The notes below the pieces were generated by a model. The model did not search any database, was not told where the DNA came from, and was given only the letters and a program-made list of their open reading frames with translations. The translations under genes and the position numbers were made by a program. Shown here one piece after another: positions 7,505-11,531 of a DNA stretch of 11,531 nt (position 1 is the first letter of the stretch; the number at the start of each line of letters is the position of its first letter). Origin of the DNA: Alphaproteobacteria bacterium (lineage in GTDB: Bacteria > Pseudomonadota > Alphaproteobacteria > JABAAW01); NCBI GenBank assembly GCA_014239005.1, contig JABAAA010000028.1, positions 1-11,531 of the forward strand, read 5' to 3'.

Positions 7505-8389
7505 CTACCGCACCCGCTCGCAAAAATAGCACGCCCGTCCCCCTCTCACCACCCTCACAACACGCCCCACACAACCCTTGCGTCTACAAGGCTCGCCCTC
7601 CCTCCCATATACCCGCAAACAAAGCTGAAAATACCCCAACCCCCCATCCCCCCTACGATAATCGCGCAACGAACTACCCCCCTTTGCGATCGCATCCGAT
7701 AACACCTTTCTAACACAAGAAACAATCCTGCCACACTCCGCTCGCGAAATCTCTCCTACCCGCCGCAAAGGATGAACCCGCGCGCGCCACAAGGACTCAT
7801 TAACATAGATATTTCCTAACCCCGCGACCACCCCCTGATCCATCAACATATCCTTGATCGCCCTCCCCTCCCCTTTCCTCCTCCGCACCACCACATCCCA
7901 TAACCACCGACCACAAAAATCTTCCGACAAGGGCTCGATCCCCAAACGATCTAACATGGCAGAATCATGAGCCTCCTCGCATCCTCCCGCCAACGCCATG
8001 AAACCAAATCGCCGCGCATCCTCGTAACACAACACTCCATCCCCGACAAACCTGACACAAACATGCCTGTGCTTCACAACCTCCCCTTCGTCGCCATCCC
8101 TGCCCCACAACAACCTCCCCGACATTCCCAAATGCACGAGCCATAAAATTTTCTGCTCCGCTTGAATATTTCCCCTCTCCTCCTTTTTGTTTTTGCGACA
8201 AACAATCAAGACGAATTTTCCCCGACGCGAAACCCTGCGCACAACCGCCCCCTCCAACGTTTCACGAAAACGCTTCGGAAACCGAAAACGCAAATCTTTC
8301 CTGTACAAGATCACCTTTTCTACCTCTCGACCCCGCATCACGCTATCGAGATAGGTGCGAACCGTCTCGACCTCCGGCAACTCAGGCAC
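7505..8389 (-). CDS. mutM: Formamidopyrimidine-DNA glycosylase Fpg/MutM
   Basis: Fpg excises 8-oxoguanine and formamidopyrimidines and then cuts the strand by beta,delta-elimination. I start it at the GTG 8389-8387, which yields the obligatory MPELPEVE; Pro2, exposed after Met removal, is the nucleophile and Glu3 the catalytic acid. The open frame continues upstream, but that would bury Pro2. The 294 residues include RRGKF (55-59, catalytic Lys58), HLGMSGR (87-93), DARRFG (124-129), GLGNIYVNESL (190-200, helix-two-turn-helix Asn/Glu) and GGSSLRDY (237-244). The zinc finger is odd: Cys268, Cys273 and Cys290 align with the family, but Val293 stands where the fourth Cys should be, and an extra Cys is at 287. 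The start overlaps the trpF stop by 8 bases, so translation is likely coupled. It ends 9 bases from the hairpin element. Confidence 0.95.
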   Translation of the reverse strand: MPELPEVETVRTYLDSVMRGREVEKVILYRKDLRFRFPKRFRETLEGAVVRRVSRRGKFVLIVCRKNKKEERGNIQAEQKILWLVHLGMSGRLLWGRDGDEGEVVKHRHVCVRFVGDGVLCYEDARRFGFMALAGGCEEAHDSAMLDRLGIEPLSEDFCGRWLWDVVVRRRKGEGRAIKDMLMDQGVVAGLGNIYVNESLWRARVHPLRRVGEISRAECGRIVSCVRKVLSDAIAKGGSSLRDYRRGDGGLGYFQLCLRVYGREGEPCRRKGCVGRVVRVVRGGRACYFCERVR

Positions 8390-9026
8390 GATCCACTCTT
8401 CCCAGTGTTTGAAAAAATCGCTGCATCTTGTCCGCATCCTTGCGCCGAGGATCATCGGGCTTGGCAAGCGAAGAAGAAAGATCGACCGCGTCAGGACGCA
8501 CCACCCTGATCGCCTCGACAATGTTGCGCTCGTTCAACCCCCCCGCCAACACGCGCGGCTTGCAGCGCGAAACCCGCGCCAACAGACGCCAGTCGAACAC
8601 CCCCCCACCCTCAACGCTGTCTGCCCTGCTGTCGAACAAGTGCGCCTCGACTTCCATGTAATGTTCGGGCTGCTGCGGGTCTTCCAACAACCGCTCGTCG
8701 ACACGAAAAGCCTTGATGACAGGAACAACATTGTTCAGCGCACGACACAGCTCCGGCGTCTCGCTACCTTGCAGTTGCACCTTTTGCAACCCCACCTCTT
8801 TGACAATGTCGAGGACAACCCGAGGCTCCTCGTCGACAAAGACGCCGACAAACGCCGCGCCCGAAGGAGATTCTTGCACGAGAACGCGCGCCTCCTCAGG
8901 CGACACATACTTCGGCGAGCGCGGTGCAAACACGATTCCCAGCCAGCGTGCGCCCAAAGCCACACTGCGATGCGCATCGTCCTTGTGCGTGATGCCGCAA
9001 ACCTTGACGCATGTCTTAACCTTCAT
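8382..9026 (-). CDS. trpF: Phosphoribosylanthranilate isomerase TrpF
   Basis: TrpF converts N-(5'-phosphoribosyl)anthranilate to 1-(o-carboxyphenylamino)-1-deoxyribulose 5-phosphate in tryptophan synthesis. The 214 residues show the (beta/alpha)8 family motifs: VKVCGIT with catalytic Cys10, LGIVFAPRSPKYV (29-41), GVFVDE (61-66), VQLQGSE (83-89), the catalytic Asp132 in HLFDS, a GGGVFDW phosphate-loop motif (140-146), LAGGLNERNIVEAI and a C-terminal DLSSSLAKPDDPRRKD, where most members have DVSSGVE-type sequence. The ATG at 9026-9024 is preceded by AAGGTCAAGGC. The ATG overlaps the stop of a 5-codon reading frame. The 3' end overlaps fpg by 8 bases. trpB and trpA, often next to trpF, are not downstream here, because fpg takes that place. 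Confidence 0.95.
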   Translation of the reverse strand: MKVKTCVKVCGITHKDDAHRSVALGARWLGIVFAPRSPKYVSPEEARVLVQESPSGAAFVGVFVDEEPRVVLDIVKEVGLQKVQLQGSETPELCRALNNVVPVIKAFRVDERLLEDPQQPEHYMEVEAHLFDSRADSVEGGGVFDWRLLARVSRCKPRVLAGGLNERNIVEAIRVVRPDAVDLSSSLAKPDDPRRKDADKMQRFFQTLGRVDRA

Positions 9027-9040
9027 GCCTTGACCTTCAT
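9011..9040 (-). repeat. 14-base tandem repeat around the trpF start codon
   Basis: On the minus strand ATGAAGGTCAAGGC (9040-9027) is followed directly by ATGAAGGTTAAGAC (9026-9013), identical at 12 of 14 positions. A third, shorter and degenerate copy (CATGCGTCAAGG) follows inside trpF. The first copy carries its own ATG but in another frame, because 14 is not a multiple of three. Confidence 0.6.
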
Positions 9041-9098
9041 GTCCTGCCCCCCAAAGTGATCATGGCTGCGTCGCGGGCAACGTCGTGGGCTGCGTCAT
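9023..9098 (-). other. Three mini-ORFs chained by ATGA overlaps into trpF
   Basis: On the minus strand three tiny frames follow one another: MTQPTTLPATQP (9098-9060), MITLGGRT (9063-9037) and MKVKA (9040-9023). Each stop TGA overlaps the next ATG as ATGA, and the last overlaps the trpF ATG at 9026. The first also overlaps the stop of the 28-residue frame upstream. The layout is what termination-reinitiation would need. A G-rich stretch (9052-9047) could serve as ribosome-binding site for the last mini-ORF. Whether any is translated is unknown. Confidence 0.4.
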
Positions 9099-9181
9099 GG
9101 CAGCGGTGGAGGAAAAAAGGTCCAAAACAGCGCGAGTGCAGAAAGTAGCAGCAGGATGATGGCAAAAAAGGGACTTTTCAT
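9095..9181 (-). CDS. Possible 28-residue single-pass membrane peptide
   Basis: The ATG at 9181-9179 opens a 28-codon frame. The peptide begins MKSPFF, has an uninterrupted hydrophobic stretch of about 18 residues (Ile/Leu/Ala/Phe) and ends in FFPPPLP. This resembles a small single-span membrane protein, but I do not recognise a family. There is no Shine-Dalgarno sequence, and a TTG far upstream (9301) could extend it to 68 residues. Its stop overlaps the next mini-ORF start as ATGA, at the head of the chain leading to trpF. A hydrophobic frame of this length can arise by chance in T-rich sequence, so confidence is low. Confidence 0.25.
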   Translation of the reverse strand: MKSPFFAIILLLLSALALFWTFFPPPLP

Positions 9182-9187
9182 AGCGAC

Positions 9188-9212
9188 ATGGGAAGCAAAG
9201 GGAAAAGAGGGA
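9188..9212 (+). promoter_or_regulatory. Degenerate MraZ-box-like triple GGG repeat
   Basis: ATGGG, AAGGG and GAGGG occur with their GGG at 9190, 9200 and 9209, a spacing of 10 and 9 bases. MraZ proteins are known to bind upstream of their own gene at three TGGGN direct repeats with 10-base periodicity. Only the first copy here matches well and the site lies about 65-70 bases before the candidate -35 box, so this is a weak candidate for autorepression. Confidence 0.22.
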
Positions 9213-9254
9213 TCGAGAAGAGTGTAGAGGATTTTGTTTTTTTTGTCTTTTTTC

Positions 9255-9284
9255 TTGCTTGTAAGGAAGATATTCCCATAAAAT
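9255..9284 (+). promoter_or_regulatory. Candidate promoter of the mraZ-rsmH-ftsL-ftsI cluster
   Basis: TTGCTT (9255-9260) and ATAAAA (9278-9283) are 17 bases apart in the most AT-rich part of the intergenic region, about 90 bases before the mraZ start. A transcript starting near 9290 would exclude the upstream in-frame ATG at 9283 as the mraZ start, supporting 9376. Another possible -10, TATATT (9315-9320), lacks a recognisable -35. Confidence 0.3.
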
Positions 9285-9375
9285 GGTGCAAAGTGCAACA
9301 AAGTGGATGCTTCTTATATTGTTGCCCTTCCCTTGTGATCTCCGCTTGAGAACAAGTCCGCCCTCGCCCCCTGCC

Positions 9376-9912
9376 ATGTCTTTCCTGCGCACCTTCAGCG
9401 GCACCTACCGAAATCGTTTGGACGCGAAAGGACGCGTCTCGCTTCCCGCCGAGTTTCGTCAGGCGCTCGTCCATCACTGCGAGATCGAGCGCAAGGCAGA
9501 ACCTCCGCCGCACGACGACCCGACAAACCCTGACGACCGCGACGACGGGTTCAACGACAAAGCTGTCTACGCCTTTCCCTCTCCGCGCGGACATCGTCTG
9601 GAGGCGTTGTGCCCTGCACACTTCCACAGCATCTGCACGACGATCGAAACGACGACCGCCATGTTTTCAGACGACGAAGACAGCCTGATGGCACAAATCG
9701 TCGCCGCTGCCAGAAGGCTCGCCTTCGACAACAACGGCAGAATCCTGTTGCCGAAAGACTTTCTAGACGCGATCGACTTACGCGAAGTCGCCGTCTTCGT
9801 GGGCTTCGCTCGACGTTTCGTCATCTTCAGCGAGCAAAGCTTCGAACGCTGGTACAAAGAACGCACGAAACAAAGCCTCGCTCCCCTCGTAAGCCGACCG
9901 CCGCCGAGCTAG
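9376..9912 (+). CDS. mraZ: Transcriptional regulator MraZ
   Basis: MraZ is the DNA-binding first protein of dcw clusters. It has two SpoVT/AbrB-like halves, assembles into rings and represses its own promoter in the species studied. From the ATG at 9376 the product has 178 residues against the usual 140-160. Half one opens with FSGTYRNRLDAKGRVSLPAEFR (7-28) and half two has MFSDDEDSLMAQ (96-107) and FDNNGRILLPKDFLDAIDL (117-135). An acidic, Pro/Asp-rich insert (about 37-62) interrupts half one between the AEFR helix and the strand around VYAFPSP. An upstream in-frame ATG at 9283 would add 31 residues that do not resemble MraZ, and it precedes the likely transcription start. No clear Shine-Dalgarno sequence precedes 9376. 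The C-terminus (SLAPLVSRPPPS) is atypical. rsmH follows after 21 bases. Confidence 0.92.
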   Translation: MSFLRTFSGTYRNRLDAKGRVSLPAEFRQALVHHCEIERKAEPPPHDDPTNPDDRDDGFNDKAVYAFPSPRGHRLEALCPAHFHSICTTIETTTAMFSDDEDSLMAQIVAAARRLAFDNNGRILLPKDFLDAIDLREVAVFVGFARRFVIFSEQSFERWYKERTKQSLAPLVSRPPPS

Positions 9913-9933
9913 AGCAAAAAAGGGCAAAATAAC

Positions 9934-9984
9934 ATGCAAGAGAACACGCAAGAGAACATGCAAGATAACACGCAGCGAGAACAG
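9934..9984 (+). repeat. 12-base in-frame tandem repeat at the rsmH start
   Basis: Units ATGCAAGAGAAC (9934), ACGCAAGAGAAC (9946) and ATGCAAGATAAC (9958) follow directly, and a fourth degenerate copy (9970-9982) carries a 3-base interruption. They encode MQEN-TQEN-MQDN-TQREQN, the first 18 residues of RsmH. Units one and three each carry an ATG, so two in-frame starts exist. Confidence 0.75.
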
Positions 9985-11022
9985 AACGAACCGCAAGCCC
10001 TCGACGCGCACGCGAGCGTCATGACACGCGAGGTCGTCGAGCTCTTCGCGCCGCTGGGCGAAGGGCTGGTGCTGGACGCAACCTTCGGACGGGGCGGACA
10101 CGCGCGCGCCCTGTTGCAAGAAACAGCGTGCCGTATCGTCGCGCTCGATTGCGATCCCGAAGCCGTCGACTACGGCAACAACGAGCCCTTCTTCCAAAAA
10201 CACACCAAGCGCTTCTCGTTGAAACAAGGATTCTTCGCCCAAAGCGCAAGCTTGCTGGGCGAAGAAAACCTCGAAAACCTCGACGGCGTCCTATTCGACT
10301 ACGGACTCTCCTCGCCGCAACTCGACAACCCGAAGCGAGGATTCTCCTTCCAACGACAAGGACCGCTCGACATGCGCATGGCGCAAACAGGCCCAAGCGC
10401 ACAAGAATTCCTCGAACAAGTATCAGAACAAGAACTCGCTCAAACCTTGCACCTGTGCGGCGAACGAAAGGCAACACGCATCGCTCGCGCACTCGTCGAA
10501 GCGCGCACACAAGGAACCCTGCCCAAAGACACGCTCGCGCTCGCAGCCCTAGTGCGCGCGCAAAACCCCCGCCGCACGCGCATCGACGCTGCAACGAAAA
10601 CCTTCATGGCGCTGCGCATCGCCGTCAACGTCGAACTCACGCAAATCGCACAGGGCTTGCTACAAGCCGACCGCTTGCTGCGCGCAGGCGGCAGAATCGT
10701 CACCATCGCTTTTCACTCGCTGGAAGACAGAATTGTCAAACGGCAATTCGCAACATGGACAGGACGCGACAGCACGGGTTGTTCGCGCCACCGCGCGAGC
10801 GCGCAAGACCTGCCGAACAACGAGACGATGCGACCTTCGCACGAGCGTATGCCGCCTCGTGAACCCTATCGTTCGCTGCTACGCCGCGCGCGCCGCGCGA
10901 GCGAGCGCGAAGTTGCCGAGAATCCGCGTGCACGGAGCGCACGGCTGCGAGCCGTCGAAAAGCTTGCATGCACCAGTTTTTCGGGCAACGCGTTGTCAAG
11001 CAAGGCATCGAGGGCGGCGTGA
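9934..11022 (+). CDS. rsmH: 16S rRNA (cytosine-1402-N4)-methyltransferase RsmH (MraW)
   Basis: RsmH methylates N4 of C1402 in the 16S rRNA decoding centre using S-adenosylmethionine, tuning P-site accuracy. The 362 residues carry the family motifs: SAM-binding LDATFGRGGHARALL (47-61) and LDCDPEAV (71-78), then DGVLFDYGLSSPQLD (117-131; most members have FDLGVSS), RGFSF and GPLDMRM (135-149), GERKATRIARALVEAR (176-191), TKTFMALRIAVNVEL (221-235), GGRIVTIAFHSLEDRIVK (252-269) and ENPRARSARLRAVEK (329-343). The first about 18 residues come from a Gln/Asn/Glu-rich tandem repeat, and the last about 19 (ACTSFSGNALSSKASRAA) are not conserved. The start at 9934 has only a weak AAGGG upstream; Met9 and Met30 are in-frame alternatives. 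The coding strand is A/C-rich, unlike ftsL. The stop TGA shares one base with the ftsL ATG. Confidence 0.96.
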   Translation: MQENTQENMQDNTQREQNEPQALDAHASVMTREVVELFAPLGEGLVLDATFGRGGHARALLQETACRIVALDCDPEAVDYGNNEPFFQKHTKRFSLKQGFFAQSASLLGEENLENLDGVLFDYGLSSPQLDNPKRGFSFQRQGPLDMRMAQTGPSAQEFLEQVSEQELAQTLHLCGERKATRIARALVEARTQGTLPKDTLALAALVRAQNPRRTRIDAATKTFMALRIAVNVELTQIAQGLLQADRLLRAGGRIVTIAFHSLEDRIVKRQFATWTGRDSTGCSRHRASAQDLPNNETMRPSHERMPPREPYRSLLRRARRASEREVAENPRARSARLRAVEKLACTSFSGNALSSKASRAA

Positions 11023-11369
11023 TGAGACGCGCACTGAGTTGGCTGGGACTGCTCGCCTTCTTTCTGACGCTGGGCTTCGCCTTGCAAAAGAACACGAACT
11101 TGCGTTCGGTGCGCGGTGAGGTCTCGCGTCTGGAGCGCGCGATCGCTGATGAACGCTCGCGGCGGGGCGTGTTGCACGCCGATTACGCCAATCTGACACG
11201 CATGACGCGCTTGGAGCAACTTGCTGCCCAATACTTGCAAGAGCTGCGCGTAGCCTCTCCGCGTCAAGTGCGCGTCTTGGAGGCAGAGGACGAGGCGGAA
11301 GAACTACGCGCGATCCTCGCGCCTGCGCCTCCCAAAGAGCAAGCGCTAAGCTACGAGCTGCTACGATGA
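11022..11369 (+). CDS. ftsL: Cell division protein FtsL
   Basis: FtsL is a bitopic divisome protein that, with FtsB and FtsQ, activates FtsI-FtsW septal peptidoglycan synthesis. The 115-residue product has a short basic cytoplasmic start (MRR), one membrane segment (about 5-21), a heptad-like coiled coil (about 25-60: LRSVRGEVSRLERAIADERS) and the conserved patch YANLTRMTRLEQLA (55-68), followed by an acidic tail. Length and architecture fit FtsL, and so does the place between rsmH and ftsI. FtsL sequences diverge strongly, so position is a large part of the evidence. I chose the ATG at 11022 because it directly precedes the membrane segment and overlaps the rsmH stop (TGATG). An upstream in-frame ATG at 10968 would lie inside rsmH. 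The stop overlaps the next ATG as ATGA. Confidence 0.88.
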   Translation: MRRALSWLGLLAFFLTLGFALQKNTNLRSVRGEVSRLERAIADERSRRGVLHADYANLTRMTRLEQLAAQYLQELRVASPRQVRVLEAEDEAEELRAILAPAPPKEQALSYELLR

Positions 11370-11531
11370 GTGTAGAGAGCTCCGAGTCACGCTACTGGCG
11401 TCGTTTGCGCGAGAGTCGCGCACGGCTGCTGGTGTTGAGCGTCGTGTTTTTTGTCTTTTTGGCAGTCCTCAGTGTTCGTCTGTTGCGTCTGCCCTTCGGA
11501 GAAGAGACTCTTTCTGCACGCGCGCACAACG
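11366..11531 (+). CDS. ftsI: Septal peptidoglycan transpeptidase FtsI (PBP3), N-terminal part (cut by window edge)
   Basis: The 55 residues present comprise a basic cytoplasmic segment (YWRRLRESRAR, 10-20), one membrane span (about 21-39, LLVLSVVFFVFLAVLSV) and the start of the periplasmic part (RLLRLPFGEE). This matches the N-terminal anchor of FtsI, the class B penicillin-binding protein that crosslinks septal peptidoglycan. No catalytic domain is in the window, so the call rests on topology plus position after mraZ-rsmH-ftsL. The ATG overlaps the ftsL stop by four bases (ATGA), the standard coupling in this cluster. Confidence 0.85.
   Translation, partial: MSVESSESRYWRRLRESRARLLVLSVVFFVFLAVLSVRLLRLPFGEETLSARAHN

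Larger units (their letters stand above)
9027..9375. other. Divergent intergenic region between trpF and mraZ
   Basis: This 349-base stretch separates the trpF and mraZ starts. Its trpF-proximal third is GC-rich, with the mini-ORF chain and a 9-base direct repeat GGCTGCGTC (9064-9072 and 9088-9096). The middle (about 9170-9260) is purine-rich, then a long T tract (about 9230-9256). The part from 9255 to 9320 is AT-rich and promoter-like towards mraZ. I see no tRNA, no large hairpin and no other protein-coding candidate beyond the short frames listed separately. Confidence 0.6.

Noticed and set aside
7324..7713. Open frames of 87-129 codons on both strands across the hairpin element and the fpg 3' end
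   Set aside because: They translate the palindromes and GC tracts into low-complexity Arg/Pro/Ala-rich sequence and overlap fpg. They are better explained by the inverted repeats.
8390..8521. Upstream extension of fpg to 8521
   Set aside because: The enzyme needs Pro at position 2 as the catalytic nucleophile. Only the GTG at 8389 gives MPELPE.
9283..9375. Upstream extension of mraZ to the ATG at 9283
   Set aside because: The extra 31 residues do not resemble MraZ, and the ATG overlaps the best -10 candidate.
1..11531. CRISPR arrays, tRNA or rRNA genes, phage or toxin-antitoxin genes
   Set aside because: I saw no regularly spaced direct repeats, cloverleaf-like segments or genes of these kinds. 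The coding content is core metabolism, flagellar and division genes.

Overview
The window looks like ordinary chromosome from a flagellated, Gram-negative bacterium of moderately high GC, most likely an alphaproteobacterium. Supporting this are the fliF-fliG and clpS-clpA pairs, the mraZ-rsmH-ftsL-ftsI start of a division and cell-wall (dcw) cluster, and a MutM-type glycosylase with the C-X4-C zinc-finger spacing that I associate with alphaproteobacterial members. The lineage call is inference from gene content, not from a marker tree.

Layout. Bases 1-5293 are read leftwards: the 5' part of fliG (cut by the window edge), fliF, clpA and clpS. FliF and FliG form the flagellar MS-ring/motor-switch interface. 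ClpS hands N-degron substrates to the ClpA unfoldase, and ClpP, which completes the protease, is not in the window. Bases 5409-7226 are read rightwards: an adenosylcobinamide-phosphate synthase (cbiB/cobD) and a TSUP/TauE-like membrane transporter, only 9 bases apart. Bases 7505-9026 are read leftwards: trpF (tryptophan synthesis) and fpg/mutM (oxidised-base repair), which overlap by 8 bases. From 9376 to the right edge runs the dcw cluster: mraZ, rsmH, ftsL and the first 55 codons of ftsI, tightly packed with 1- and 4-base overlaps at ftsL.

Non-coding regions. The 278-base gap between the converging TSUP and fpg genes is almost filled by a run of strong hairpins bounded by a perfect 12-base inverted repeat (7235-7246 and 7484-7495). 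It looks like a small palindromic or MITE-like element that also serves as a two-way terminator. The 349-base divergent region between trpF and mraZ holds an AT-rich promoter-like stretch and a degenerate MraZ-box-like motif. On the trpF side it also holds a chain of four tiny reading frames, each joined to the next by an ATGA stop/start overlap and ending exactly at the trpF start.

Most genes are conserved housekeeping genes. The unusual points are the mini-ORF chain before trpF, the hairpin element, a probable frameshift that removes the last zinc ligand of Fpg next to that element, an abrupt strand-composition flip at the element, a possibly leaderless clpS, lineage-specific additions to MraZ and ClpA, and short in-frame tandem repeats at the start of rsmH.
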